A stretch of DNA of 64,000 nucleotides, taken from assembly GCF_004798865.1 (NCBI RefSeq), contig NW_025336481.1, positions 1,326,390 to 1,390,389 of the forward strand, read 5' to 3'. The position numbers and the translations under genes were made by a program. Positions 20,186 through 31,930 of the stretch are shown here, piece by piece; positions within the stretch are counted from its first letter, which is position 1, and each line of letters opens with the position of its first letter. The notes under the pieces were generated by a model. The model saw nothing but the letters and a program-made list of their open reading frames with translations. It had not been told where the DNA came from and did not search any database. The stretch is from Varanus komodoensis. Lineage: Eukaryota; Chordata; Lepidosauria; Squamata; Varanidae.

Positions 20186-22240
20186 TGCGGAAGGAGAGGG
20201 CCTGGCGGAGGACCGGCGGGGAGATGCAGGTGGAGAACTCATGGAGGAGGAAGGCTCGGGCCTTCAGCCCCGGCTGCCTTGGCTCTCCAGGGTGCATCTT
20301 CTGGCACTGGCTTTGCCCCCATCGTTACTGAAGTGCGGGTGTGGTCTGACCCAGCTGAAGGCTTCCGCAGAGCAGGGCTGAGGTCTCTGGCTGTACCATC
20401 TCAGGCTGCCGGGGGAGGCCCCCAGCAGCTCCTCCATGTGGCCGGCAGGCCTGCCGACAGCCAGGTGTCAAGCGAAGCATCCCCTAGCCTAGCTTTGTGC
20501 TTGCCGTGCAAGCCGGACTTCTTACCTGCAGGGACCTGGGGGAAGGACTGCCAGACCTCTGACTGGGGGGGACGCCGGCACCGTTGGCTCAACATTCCTT
20601 CGGAAGAGGGAACTTTGCTCCCTTGTCCCTGCCCGTCTCTCCTGTCCCGCTTGCCTCTGTCTTGATCGGTGGCTGTCGGAAATGCCGCAGCCCCAGCACA
20701 AACCCGCCACCGCCTTTCCTGAGCAGGAGAGCTCGCTTTGGGCAGGAGCACTGGCCTCCTTGGCAACCGCAGAATAGCCTGGGCTCTGCCCACCCCACGT
20801 GCTTTGGACGGACAGTTTCGCTCTCAGTCGCAGGCTCCAACCTGCTTGGCCCATGCTGAGCTCAAGGCAAAGGGCAGGGTCTGGCTTGGAACTCGCAATC
20901 GGCCGGCACCGGGCGACAGTTTCCGCCTGGAACCCAAGGGCCGCGGCTGCTCTCCGGTGTAGGCAATGCTGAGCTGGGGGCTCAAAGGGCTGCCTTGGAA
21001 TAACTGGAATGTGCAATGGAACCGTTACAGCAGGTTAAGAAGGAGGTTTGGAGGGACGCAGCACGTGCATCCGAACTGGGTGTCACCGGGGGGGGGGGGG
21101 GGGCTTCATGTTCCCAGAATGGGCAACTTTTCACAAGTGAAAATAGGAACTCTTGGGCATCTCTTTCTCTTTCTCTCAGAAACACACACACGCAGGGAGA
21201 AATTGCTGAACATCTGTTTTAAGCCCCTTGGCTTCCAAACCACACTAATTTCCTTCTTTAAAACATGTGTTGCAATGGATCGGCCTGCACTTTCTGGCTG
21301 CAGATGTGCGACCACTGAGTACGCGGCAGGAGAGCGACCTCTTCTCCATCCTGTTTTTCTCGGCCCCGTCATTCCCAATGGGACAAACAGCTCTGAGGGA
21401 AATGCAGTCTGGGAAAGCAGCTTGGGAGAAAAGGGCTGCTGCACCGCTGTGCCGTGGAGACCCCCCCCCCGCAGTTTGTGGGCTACTGTTTGCCAATGGA
21501 CACTCCCTGTGCACAGACCAGCCTGGTGACCTCCAGATGTGCTGCACCAACAATCCCATCATCTTCAAACAGCATGGGGCTGATGGGAGCTGCGGCCCAC
21601 ACTTCTGGAGCGCTCCAGCTTAGAGAAGGCAAGCAGGGAACTTTGGGCCGAGGTGCAGCCGTGCTGTTCGCCACTAGGGGGAGCAACGAGCCCACCTAGC
21701 GGCTGCTTCCCTGCTTCTCTTCTGGAGGTTCTGCGGTGCTTGCTTCCTCCTTCGGCTCTTTAACTTTGGAAGCCCCTCGGTGGCTTCAGCTCATCTCGGC
21801 CCATGGCAGGCTCTCCCATCAGCAGCCTGGACAGAGGAGTAGGGAGCTTAGACCCGCAGCCTCTGCAGCCTCTCTCGCTTCATCCGGAAAGGAAAGTGGC
21901 GGGATCCCGGCCATGAGCGAGCAGCATGGGCAAGACACACACGGTCCGTGCCTCGCAGTCTGGCTGGGGGCTCGCTGCTTTGGGCCTTCCAGAACAGAAA
22001 CGCCCCTAGTAGTCTTGCAAGAGCGCAAATATAGCCATGCCGGGCGAGGGCAGGCTGGGGTACTGGCCATTCTGTCTTGAAGCCGCTGTGATGGCTGGGG
22101 ATGACGGGAGTTGCCCAACCCCTCTGGAGGGCGCTGGGTTGGGGGAGGCCATGCTGGGGATGGGTGCTGGGGGAGGCTGGCTTTGGGCACATGCTTTGCG
22201 TGGAAAAGGCTGTGCTGAAACGGTCCAGCCCGAAACTCAT
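20186..22240 (+). other. Downstream of the IRF10 stop: 3' UTR and flank
   Basis: This is GC-rich sequence without a canonical AATAAA until 22848, so the IRF10 3' end cannot be fixed. It includes a G13 tract at about 21090-21102 and two short palindromic interspersed repeats (21545-21645 and 22068-22160). Confidence 0.5.
22068..22160. mobile_element. Short palindromic interspersed repeat
   Basis: TGATGGCTGGGGATGACGGG, AGTTGCCCAACCCCTCTGGA and GGGCGCTGGGTTGGGGGAGG match a common squamate element reading 'gctggggatgatgggagttgtagtcca...ctggagggcaccaggttgggga'. Relatives occur near 18735, 21545, 29595, 42748, 52450, 59960 and 63270. The family name is not certain. Confidence 0.55.
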
Positions 22241-22890
22241 TAGCTCGGATAATGCGCTGGGTTTGCTTGGATGGCTACCCGTGATGCACTCAGGGTTTGA
22301 AACTTTTGATCCCAGGATTTGTTTTGGGAATATTTGAGCAGGAAGTCACCTGGAAGTGCAAAGCTGCAGGATTGTGATTGCATAAGGTTAGATACTTTAC
22401 TAAGGGCTTATATCTGCATTAGCTCTTCAGTCTCCTGAAACTGGCTACGCTTTGCTTGTCTTGCTGGAATCTGGATGCTGAACTTGGTTGCTGTAAGCTT
22501 TGGATTGTGTTTCATCCCCTACTGTCTTGAGCGAAGCTATTTTAATTTGTGTTTTTGCATACAAAATCTGTTGTATTTGCTTCCTGCTCGACATTTGAGA
22601 ATGGATAGCTTTTGCTAGTGTTTGTTACTATAGAAGGGTATTTTTTCATGGTTGCAAAGCCCCTCAAAGAGATCAAAGTGGACTGCAGCATGGCCACATT
22701 TTTAAAAAGCCTCTTGATAATAGCAATGCTAAAAGAGTTTAAATGACTTTGAAAAATTAAAATCATTAATGGAAAAAAATGTGGGGGCTGACCCAGTAGG
22801 TCCAATGTTTTTGTTGATTGATGTTTTTAGTTAGGGTTATAATTTTGAATAAAACTTATTAAAAAAAGAAAAGAAAAATTAAAAGTTTCG
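22240..22890 (+). other. AT-rich block ending in AATAAA and an A-rich tail
   Basis: Composition changes abruptly from the GC-rich flank. AATAAA lies at 22848-22853, and an A-rich run (AAAAAAAGAAAAGAAAAATT) follows about 12 bases later. A genomic A-run so close to the signal suggests a retroposed 3' end, though it could be the true IRF10 3' terminus. No coding is recognised. Confidence 0.4.
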
Positions 22891-23993
22891 ACATGCACCA
22901 AACAATGTGACTGGAGTTATGGCTGACTTGTAAGTGCATTCGGTACAGACGCCGCTTCTGGCGTCATCTCCTGAGGTGGCTGCATGAAGAGGCCTGGACT
23001 CCTCCTTTGGCCTCCCCGGGGGCACAAAGCAGGGGCAGATTTGGGGGATGCCACGCAGAGGGCAGGAAACTCGGTTCTGCAGGCCCCAGTCCCAGGCGAT
23101 GCCCACGTGAAGGCTGTTAGTGGACATGGCGCAGCACGGTCGGTTGATCAGCAGCTGGCTCTTGGCTTCGCCTTACTTTGAGCAAGCCTATTAAAATCAG
23201 TGGATCGTAAAGTGGATCATGAGCGAGTAAAAGCCCATTGGTGTCGTTGGGTCTACTCTCGAGTAGGACTAAGTTCGGCTCCACCCCGCAATGCTGCCAT
23301 ACGGATCCTCCGAAGCCCTGAGCAGCAAACCGGCAGGCGGGAGAGAAGTCAAGGATGCCGCTGCCCGGGCTCGCGGGGGGAGGGGGGACGCTTGGCGGTC
23401 AGGATGGCAGGCGATCCCTGCCGGGCGCCAGCGCAAAAACGACGATTGGGGGGGGGGGGCTGCAAGCGCCCGCCCGAGCAGGAGCCCTGGGAACCGGCTG
23501 GAGCCCCGGTGCGGCGCTCGGGGAGCGGCCCCGCCAGGGCGGGCGCCTCTGGGCCACCGGGCGAGGAGCGTCTGCCCTCGGCGGGCGAGCCCCCTTCACA
23601 GCAAGCCCGGGGCGCGGCGGGGCCCCCTTGCAGCCAGCGCGGCGCCCGGAGCCGGCCCGACGGCGGCCGAGGCCGTCGGGGCAGCGCGGATTCCGCGTCC
23701 CGCGAAGCGCCCTGACCTGGGCTCGCCTCGGCAGCGCAGCCTGGGAACGGCCCGCGCCGGGGGCTGAGCTGGCATTTCCTCCTCCTCCTCCTCCTCCTCC
23801 TCGGACAGACCATGCCTGCCCTGCGGGCCTGGGAAGGCCTGGGAAGGCGCAGGAGTGGCCGCCCGCCCCTCCTCTGGGTCCCTGCGGGCGGGAGGTGGAG
23901 CCGCTCGGCCCCTTCTTTTGCCGTTCCCAGCAGCGGGCGGCCGGACACTCGGCGCAGTCCGGCGAGCGCGGCACCGAGGCTGCGCCGCCGCGC

Positions 23994-24093
23994 NNNNNNN
24001 NNNNNNNNNNNNNNNNNNNNNNNNNNNNNNNNNNNNNNNNNNNNNNNNNNNNNNNNNNNNNNNNNNNNNNNNNNNNNNNNNNNNNNNNNNNNN
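23994..24093. other. Assembly gap (100 N)
   Basis: Exactly 100 unknown bases, a usual placeholder for a gap of unknown length. It falls where the FOXS1 start and forkhead domain should be. Confidence 0.99.
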
Positions 24094-24095
24094 CT

Positions 24096-24578
24096 CCTCC
24101 GGGGGCCCCCAAGGGCGGCGCAGAGGGCAAGGAGGCGTCCCAGCCGTTCGGCCAGGCGGCCGTCGCCTTCCCGGCCCTCCTGGGCCCCGCCAGATCCGCG
24201 CAGCCGTGCGGCCGCCAGCCCTCTCCCGCCGCCAGCCGGCCTGACCTGGAGGGCGAGGGCTACCCCAAGCCGCCGGTGCTGCCCCTCCTGGGGGCGTACC
24301 CCGGCGCCGAGGCGCTGAACGGGAACTACCAGTGCCGCCTGCAGGCGCTGAACTTCTGCGTCAACGAGCACAGCTGCGCCACGGCGCTGGAGCACCTCCT
24401 GGCCTCGCCTGCCGTCTCCGCCCCGGCCAGCCCCCTCCAGCCGCCCCCCTTCGTGCAGCTCCCGGGGGAGCAGGAGGCCTGGGCCGGGACCCCCTTCTCC
24501 CTCCAGGGAGGGAACGGGTACCAGCTGGGCCTCCCGCACTGCCTCTACAGGACGCCAGGCATGTTCTTCTTCGAGTGA
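24096..24578 (+). CDS. FOXS1: Forkhead box protein S1, C-terminal part only
   Basis: FOXS1 is a nuclear forkhead transcription factor encoded by a single coding exon in other vertebrates. Only the last 160 codons and TGA are readable. The distinctive C-terminus is clear: YQCRLQALNFC, LEHLLASPA, then GGNGYQLGL and CLYRTPGMFFFE. The last dozen residues match human FOXS1 as I remember it. The forkhead domain, which should lie about 150-200 codons upstream, is absent from the sequence before the gap. It was therefore most likely lost in the gap rather than from the genome. The gene follows IRF10 on the same strand and converges on MYLK2, the arrangement known in human apart from IRF10. Confidence 0.92.
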   Translation, partial: PPGAPKGGAEGKEASQPFGQAAVAFPALLGPARSAQPCGRQPSPAASRPDLEGEGYPKPPVLPLLGAYPGAEALNGNYQCRLQALNFCVNEHSCATALEHLLASPAVSAPASPLQPPPFVQLPGEQEAWAGTPFSLQGGNGYQLGLPHCLYRTPGMFFFE

Positions 24579-24791
24579 CGGCCGGGCGGGGGAAGGCACC
24601 CCGCAAGCGTGCGCAGCGCCGCCAAGACCCCGCACCTCTCCAGCGGGACCGACGCACACCCCAGCGGCTGCCTCCGCCCTGGCATAGCCCCAGGGCCTCC
24701 GAGGGATGGAGGCCACCGGCGCCCGGTTCCAGCCGAGAGAAAGCCTCCCCTGCCTGATGGACCAAAGTACTTTTTACTTTTTTGCTAGTGG

Positions 24792-24797
24792 AATAAA
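24792..24797 (+). promoter_or_regulatory. FOXS1 polyadenylation signal
   Basis: A canonical AATAAA in TGGAATAAACGC lies 214 bases after the FOXS1 stop and gives a short 3' UTR. Confidence 0.75.
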
Positions 24798-24989
24798 CGC
24801 ATATTGCACCCTAGGATCCAGACGTCCTTTCTCTGGCGACCTTGATGGGCGTCGCGGGCCGGGGTGGGTCGGAGGGGCCAGGGATGCTGTCGGCGCTCAC
24901 AGTTTGGTACGTGGCTCGCAGGAGAGCTGGGACTTTTCGGATTGGACAGCTCCTGCCCAGCTCCGTTTCAGCTCCGATACCCACGTTGC

Positions 24990-25013
24990 GGTCTGGTCTG
25001 GTCTGGTCTGGTC
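24990..25013. repeat. (GGTCT)n microsatellite
   Basis: About four and a half units of GGTCT. Confidence 0.9.
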
Positions 25014-26460
25014 GGCAGCTTGCTTCGCTGGCAGGCGCTTTCCGGCTTGGTGGACCCAGGCCTCGGCCCCTGGCGTGGTCTGCTGGCAGGCCGCCCCGTT
25101 GCCCCAGGTGGGCTGGCCAGGGAGCCGGAGTTCCATTGTCTTGGCCACTTGCCAGAAAAGAATAAATCAATGGCAAGAAAAATGTGTTAGGTGGTTTTGC
25201 TGGAGAAAAACAGTGAACTAGAAGCTGGAGCCCTTAGTGGAGGGAGGGAGGGGTTGTGGTCTGCATGAGCTCAGAGATACTCTGGGCATACATGAACTTA
25301 CTTAATACAAATGTTTCCCGTTGGGGGTAGATTCGCTATGTTCCATTGATTTACTGCACTGATAACCCAGCTAATCCAATTTGAGCTCCATTTTCTTGGT
25401 GAAAAGGCAGGATACAAATCAATCAATAAAGAAATCCTGGCTTTTATCCACCAAGCCTGAGAGAATGTACATGCTCTTTCTCTCATTGGGTCTTCACAAC
25501 AGCCCTGCGAGGTAGGTTAGGCTGAGAAGTAGAGACTGGCCGAGCATCACCCACTGCTTGTCATGACCGAATGGGGGTTGATCCTGAATCTCTTGCCTTA
25601 TTCTTGAACATATACATCACACTGGCTCTGAGAAGTGCCATTTCCGCTTAAGGATTTACCATAGTCAAGTGATGTACAAATATCACAGCTAAATAAAGCC
25701 ACTGAGGCACTCTGCACATGCTCGGAATCAGATGCATTTCTCTTGGGGGGGCCCAGAGTGCCTGGAATCAAAAATCGAAATTAGCCGAAGCCCACCAATG
25801 ACAGCTCAAAACAAGCTCTGTAAAAAGATCTGACAGCTTGGACTGACCGATTTTAGCTGCATCCCAGATCGGTATCGTAAATCAGTGTTGATGTTGGTAG
25901 ATCCTGCCTCAGGGGCCCCGGGCACGCTCCCCAGGCCCTTAAAGGGTCTTCCCACAGGGCTAACCCCGAGCAAGTTCAAAATCGCCTCTCCCGCAGGCAG
26001 GGGGGCAGTGGAGGGCCTGCCGTGTCCCCCAGGAAAGGGCAGTCAAGCCTGCTGCAACCCCGCGATTCACCGGGGCTGTTTTACCGCCCGTCACATCAGC
26101 AGTCGATCTCCAGGTATCCAAGGTGCACGTCCAGCTCCCACCCACTTGCAGAGGGGCAGGCGATTCCATCTCTGCAGCGTTTGTTTGAATTCCCTCTCAC
26201 AACGGACTCACTGGGACACCTCCGGCCTCGGAGTGGCGGGAAACAGCCTCCTGTGGAAGAAGGAAGGGGGAACGATCCTCAGGAAGGCAAGTGCTTGCTG
26301 CAGGGGACAGGTGCGTGCCTCCCCTTCCCGGGACCAAGCAGCTGATTAAGCAGGCCCCGATCTTGCATCTGTCATAGAGCGGATGCCGAGCCTCTGTGAG
26401 CGCTGACGATTGTGCCCACACTGGCTAGTGACTGGCATGGATCTGTGTTAGCGCTGCACG
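25014..26460. other. Intergenic between FOXS1 and MYLK2, first part
   Basis: 25370-25440 looks like a sense SINE tail (GAAAAGGCAGGATACAAATC) and 25480-25620 like an antisense SINE body (CCCTGCGAGGTAGGTTAGGC). The rest shows no recognised feature. Confidence 0.5.
25480..25620 (-). mobile_element. Sauria-type SINE fragment, antisense
   Basis: TTCACAACAGCCCTGCGAGG followed by TAGGTTAGGCTGAG is the reverse complement of the conserved 'cagcctaacctacctcacagggttgttgtgag' body of squamate SINEs. Confidence 0.6.
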
Positions 26461-26463
26461 AGG

Positions 26464-26645
26464 ATGGAATCCATGACCTGGGAGGTGGTGGGCTCTCCCA
26501 CACGGGAGGCATTCAAGATTCAGCTGGACGGCCACCAGAGGGGGGTGGCGTGGACTGGTGACCTGCACCGGCCGGGGGTGAACCTGACGGCCTTCCACCC
26601 GTTCCGGCTCTGTTATTCCACGATTCTAGGACAGGTGCCAGTGGG
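26464..26645 (+). mobile_element. CR1-type LINE 3' end
   Basis: GGGAGGTGGTGGGCTCTCCC, then GCATTCAAGATTCAGCTGGA and a TTCCACGATTCTAGG end follow the CR1 3' terminus, which finishes in ATTCTATGATTC-type repeats. Confidence 0.7.
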
Positions 26646-26880
26646 AGTATTCGGGCTGTTGGGGGTTCTTTTTAACCCGGCCGTTGGCAGTCCATTGTAG
26701 GGCTAGTGAGAGTCAGAAAAGACTGTTTGGGGGTGTCGCGGAAGGGGTAGCCTGACTCATTTGAAGCCTGGTCCCTCAGACTGACTCTGGCCCTGATCCT
26801 GTGTTTCCACTGACACGCCACGAGAAGATGAGACTTCTCCCACTGCTCGCCTCCACACCAGGGAAGTCGCTGCCGATTTA

Positions 26881-26915
26881 GCTCTGCTCTGCTCTGCTCT
26901 GCTCTGCTCTGCTCT
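26881..26915. repeat. (GCTCT)n microsatellite
   Basis: Seven perfect pentamer units. Confidence 0.95.
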
Positions 26916-27765
26916 CCACTCAAATATACAGAGAGGGGTGGCAAAAAGCGAGGCACACCTCCGATTCTGCCCAGAAGTCACTGGCGGTTCTTGCTCAAGA
27001 TAGCCGTCGACATCTGGATGGCCAGATGTTGGCAAGCAGGAAGCCAGCCGGCTCCTCGCTTCCTCGTGCTGTTTGTTCAGTGGCCACGGCTCTGGCCTTG
27101 GCCATCCCGGGGTGAAAGGGAGCCATTGTCTGGGCCGGCCCTGGGGGCCTCGCGGGAGCCTGGTGTCATGTTCATAAGCTCAGCACATCCAGGAAGGGGA
27201 CATTCAGCTATTTGCCCTTTTGAGGGGTCTATTGGGGGCGAAGGGTGAGATGCAAGAGAGGCCAAAGTTCAAATCAATCTCAGCTTAACTTAATTTTCAA
27301 GATTGTGGGGAGAATAAAATGAGCTTTTCCAGCTCCTTGGAGGGAGCCTATGATGCAGAGTCTAGGAGGCCCTGCCTCTTTATCAGGGGTATGAGAAACG
27401 TATGGGCACCCAAGGGCACCTTTCTATCCCCAGGAGTCCAAGGTTGGAGCACCAGTGGTGCCTTTACCCTCAAGCTAGAGATCCACCCAGCTGCACAGCC
27501 CTGGTGGCTGGGGGGGGGGGGTATCCAGATGAACGAACAGAACAGAAAGACACCATTGAGAAACCATTTTAATCAAGCAACCAGAAAATATTCCAGACCT
27601 GATTACAAAACTCTCATTTTTATTACTTATTCATTGCATTTATTTGAAAGCTGTCCATGAGCAAACACACTGTCTTATTACTTCTAAAAACAGCAGGAGG
27701 AAAACATGGATCTGAAAAACAGCACTCTCTCCTGCGTGCGAGGGAAGAGGAATGCCGTCTCTCGA
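26916..27765. other. Intergenic, no feature recognised
   Basis: Mixed composition with a G10 run near 27510. Nothing is supported as a gene or named repeat. Confidence 0.5.
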
Positions 27766-27769
27766 ATTC

Positions 27770-27925
27770 TTTGGTTTGGTACAGGCCCCATCGGTGCGGG
27801 TGTTCAAGGACAGGCTGGACAAGCACATGGTGGGCATGCCATGAGTGGAGCCGGCTGGAGCCGGGGGTCAGGCTAAATAGCCCGGGAGGCCCCTTCCAGC
27901 TGGCTCTGTTTCTGTGCTTCTAATT
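27770..27925 (+). mobile_element. CR1-type LINE 3' end
   Basis: GTGTTCAAGGACAGGCTGGA, then GGGGGTCAGGCTAAATAGCC and CTGTTTCTGTGCTTCTAATT match CR1 3' ends. The copy at 51640-51898 is closely related (same GGAGCCGGCTGGAGCCGGGG block). Confidence 0.7.
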
Positions 27926-28346
27926 CTTTGGAAAGGGCTTATCGCAACATGGTGCCCTCCAGAAGTCTTGAAGGCATGGGACTTGCTATGCTGGTTGGGA
28001 ATCATAGGACCTGCAAGAAGTCTCATGAAGCCCAGGAATTCTGCCCAAAATTATTGGTCTGTGCAGCTTTCAAGTAGTCCGAGGATGCTCCCATATGCAA
28101 GCGAGCAGCACAGCTTGGCAGCTTTAGACCCGGGAGCAAAAGGTCTTAGGCGAGGCTCTTTTAGGTGGCCACGTTGCCTTGCTTCAGTTTAAAGCGCACA
28201 ACCAACCGTCTTCCACACACACACAATTCCTCCACTGCTGTTCCGTGTGTGAACAACTGTTTTTGCCTTCCCAGCTGTGGAAGGAAAAGGGGGGGGGGGA
28301 ACCAACCTGTTTCTAGGCATGCTAGGAGAAGAAATATGCCGCACAC

Positions 28347-28356
28347 TTTCACTTTC
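28347..28356 (-). promoter_or_regulatory. Isolated ISRE-like motif, intergenic
   Basis: Plus-strand TTTCACTTTC gives GAAAGTGAAA on the minus strand, the same core as in IRF10 intron 3. It is far from any recognised promoter, so it may be a chance match. Confidence 0.2.
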
Positions 28357-29440
28357 GCAAGTTGCACATGACAGAGAGAAGCCCGACAACTCCCGGAACA
28401 GCCAAGCCACTTTCCAGTTGCGATGCACACACAGCTGCACACGAAACTCACACAGATTGCAGCACCTTCAGGACTCCAGGAATAAAAAGGAGCTTCTTTC
28501 TGCCCTGGTCCAAGACTCCGTTCCCTGGAATAACCACTTGCATTTCTGCCTGTGTTGTGAAAATGGAGAAGGTATTTCTAAAGTAAATAATCATCATCAG
28601 AGGGCACCCAGCACATTGGACCTTGCTGGCTTATGTCCTGACTATACAATATACAGAATAGCTGCACCAGTCCGCCTGATTAGGAAGGTCAGAAGGTAAC
28701 CTGAAGCACTCTCGGGCTTACTTGTGAGAAAGTCCCACACCTGAGCAGAGCTGCAAAGTGCTGTTTCAGGACTCAAGCGAGCAATTGACTCCCCCGGCAA
28801 TGCTGCTCTCACCTTCCCCCTCAAACTCCATGGGACATATTTCGGAATAAGCCAGACTTCCCCACTGTGGTGCCCATCTGGCTTGAGTTGCTGGGAAGAT
28901 CTCCGGTTAGGAAGGGTGGAAGAGTCACGTGCCCTGGAAAACTCATGCTATCGGGCTGCTAAGGCTTCCACTTGGTGAAGCGTGCTTGGCTTTCCGTGCC
29001 CTCTCTCTGTCCAAGTTGCCCGACTGCCCACTGCAACGAGAGATATTGCAATATGAAGGGCCAGGTATCACCCAGGACAAGGCCTGGCACTTCAAAGCGC
29101 CTTTGCATTTAACGGGCAGCTTTTAAAAAAAGTGAATCTGTCAGCAGTGGAGAATCAGGGGTGGGCAATTTTCCCGATTGCAGCTGGTGGGTTTTCCTCC
29201 CCTGTTATGTCCTGCCTCCTAAGGAAAACTTCAGAATTTGCATTTTTAAAAGCTGCCAGTACATGCATTTTGAAAAACCTGCATGTTCGATGCAAAATAT
29301 GCATTTAACATTCAGGTGTATCTTGGTCCTTCTCACTTGCAGAATTTGGTATGGGACACACAATGGAGTTCCCAGAAGCCCCAAGCACAGCCATGGCAAA
29401 GCACTGGCTTTAAGGCACATGCCAAGAAAGACCAAAAAAG

Positions 29441-29460
29441 CCCCCCCCCCTGGGGGGGGG
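29441..29460. repeat. C10-T-G9 palindromic homopolymer
   Basis: Ten C residues, one T, then nine G residues form a near-perfect palindrome. The exact length may be unreliable in the assembly. Confidence 0.85.
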
Positions 29461-29980
29461 ACATGCTGAAAGCCAGAGGCCTTTGTCTTGTCTTAACAGG
29501 AAGCAGATCCCACCCTCAGAGATGTTTTGAAGGTGTTTATTTGGAGAGCTCAACAGATGAGCTTCACTTTTCCAGCCTGGTGCTTGGCAGATATGTTGTA
29601 AGATTGGAGCCGTTAGCTGGGGATGCTAGGAGTTGTGGTACAACCCATCTGGAGAGCATCAGGTTGCAGAAGGGGGATTGAGCGTCTTTTCCATGGCCGC
29701 CTGGAACTGTCAGAACACACTTCTGGGTGCCTCTTTGCAAGTGGTCCAACCAGAGCTCTGTAAGAGTGGACATAGGATGCCAGGGTTCCCCAACATGGTG
29801 CTTGTGGGCACCCGGTGACGATGAAAATGTTAATATACACAGCAATATTTGCATGGAATTCACACAACTCCCTCGCCCAGAGTATGGACCGAAAGGCATG
29901 TAAGACGCGCACGCCAGGGCTGGGGCTGGTCCGAGCTCGGAGGGGAGTTCCACTGGGGGAGAACGGAGGGCTAGAGATGT

Positions 29981-30015
29981 AATAAATAAACAAACAAACA
30001 AACACACGAACAAAC
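29981..30015. repeat. (AATAAA/CAAA)n A-rich simple repeat
   Basis: AATAAATAAACAAACAAACA-type sequence, probably the tail of a decayed retroposon. Confidence 0.8.
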
Positions 30016-31903
30016 TTCTGAGCAATTATACAGAGCTTTCAGTGCACCAAATATCCAAGTCAGGATCCCTCCGGAAGTGGCAAATACTTGAACGCGTTTT
30101 AAGGGCCTCTGTCCATTGCATCATAGCAGGCAAGCCTTGACCTTCCAGTCTTTTAGCTGCCGAAAGAGCACAGAAAACCCATTAATGCTGACCATTTGTC
30201 GCTTTCCATGAAGCAGTTAAATATTTTAAAAGACTGTGGACATCACTGTACAGGCTTCATCTGCCTAGTAGCCTCTTCCTTAGAAGGGACAGTGCTGGAC
30301 AGTGCCAAATAGATTGCAATGATGTGTCAGCTGCGTTACACCACCAATTAGCTGTCACCCACGAGGCGCTCCAGCACAGACCCAGCGAAGCGAGAGGAGA
30401 ACGCCAGGGTGGCGATCGGTGCCCAGGGAAGTTGGTCCTACTCCCAGAGGTGCCCGGGCCCAAAATGTCTGGGTACCCTGTTCTTCGCAAAGAGAAACCC
30501 CGTTTTATGGAGGCTTCGGAAACGGCGCCAGAAGTTGCAAAGTCACTGGCAGATCCCACAGAGGAGAACTGTCAGCAGTGGGTCATCAGCATGGTGGAAG
30601 TGCTTGGCTGGGGGGGGGGGCCCTCAGGCAAGGATCGGGGTGCCCTGAGAGAGGTACAAAGGGTGTCTCGCTTCTTGGCAGGGAAAGCCCCACGGGGGGG
30701 GGGGGGGCGCTGTTCAGAACAAGGGCAGTTTCTTCGGAGCAGGAGACTTTGGAGACCCCGAAAGGCCCCCGAGGCTGGGCCCACAGGGACGCATCTGCAC
30801 AAAATGCATCCTTTGGTATTTCTGCAGACCGCGAAGGAAAGAGTGACCAGGACTTCCTCGCACTTCACCCAAGACTCACCCAAATGATCTCCAAAAACAA
30901 ACAACGAATTCAATCCATTTGCACCCTGTCCAAAACCAGTGGAAATTTTTTCTAAGCTCAATTGCAGGGACAGGGAGAGGGGTGTGCGTGCGCGGATGAC
31001 AGGAGGGGATGTTAACCCTTCCTTCCCCAGATCCAGTCCCACCGAAATGTGCCCCCTACGGGGCAATGAAGCTGCAAAACTGGGCAGGCCAACGGGCAGC
31101 CAGGGCCCTGGGAAAGAGTTGTTGCTCCACAGGTGGCACCAGCTTCGCATGTCCCCTCACATCTTATGCGTGCGCATGGATGGGCTGAAGACAGGGCTTC
31201 TCTGCAGGGAAAGGAGGAGGTGCTTGGCGCCCAAGGGGCAGCTCGGCCTCCTTAGCCTTTGGGCTGGGTGCATGGGCTGGCAACAGGGTGGCCGAGAAGC
31301 ACCCGTCTGGCTAGCGAAGAGGCTTCCCGTGTTCCAGAGATGCCCCTTGTGCCACTGGAAAGGTGGCTGGGTTTATGCCCACACACCAGCGCACCACTGG
31401 CTCGGTGGGTGTGAGTTAAAAGGGAGCAAGCCCACACGGCAAGTAGGACACAAGACCCTTCCCCAGAGGACCCTTCCTTAAGCAGCATTTGCACGGGGGC
31501 TGCATTCTGCACAACGGACCTCATGCCAAGCTTCTTCGCAACGACTTGCGAGGAAGGATATGGACATCCCAGCGCTGCAGATGGGGAGCCACTGGCTCAT
31601 CGCAGCCTCTGAGCAGCCTGGCATGGGGTGTGCAAAACTCAGGACCAAGCCCAGCTGACAACTGCCAAGAATCATACGTGGCCCTTTGCGCAAAGCGGAG
31701 CGAGCCCCCCTGCCAAACGCACCCGGTGCCGGGCCTTGTTCGGTGTTCGGCCGCAGGGCCAGTCGGCACAGGAGGCTGCCCGGCCGGCTGGGCCAGAGGG
31801 AGAGCAGGGCCAGCGGGGACACCTTGCACCTCACCGCTTTCTCCCCAAGGAAGTCAGATCCGCGTGGCGCGAGGGGGGGCTGCTGTCCGGCTTGGATGGC
31901 CCC

Positions 31904-31930
31904 CTCCCCTCCCCTCCCCTCCCCTCCCCT
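31904..31930. repeat. (CCCCT)n microsatellite
   Basis: Five or more pentamer units. The other strand is a G4-rich purine tract (AGGGG). Confidence 0.92.

Larger units (their letters stand above)
23340..24580 (+). promoter_or_regulatory. CpG island over FOXS1
   Basis: This GC- and CpG-dense block begins about 650 bases before the assembly gap and continues through the FOXS1 coding end. It includes a (TCC)n tract at 23776-23803. The part before the gap shows no forkhead coding and is probably promoter or 5' UTR. Confidence 0.6.

Noticed and set aside
23349-24716. 455-codon minus-strand frame across the FOXS1 region and gap
   Set aside because: It runs through Ns, is antisense to the FOXS1 C-terminus, and has the composition of a GC-rich shadow frame.
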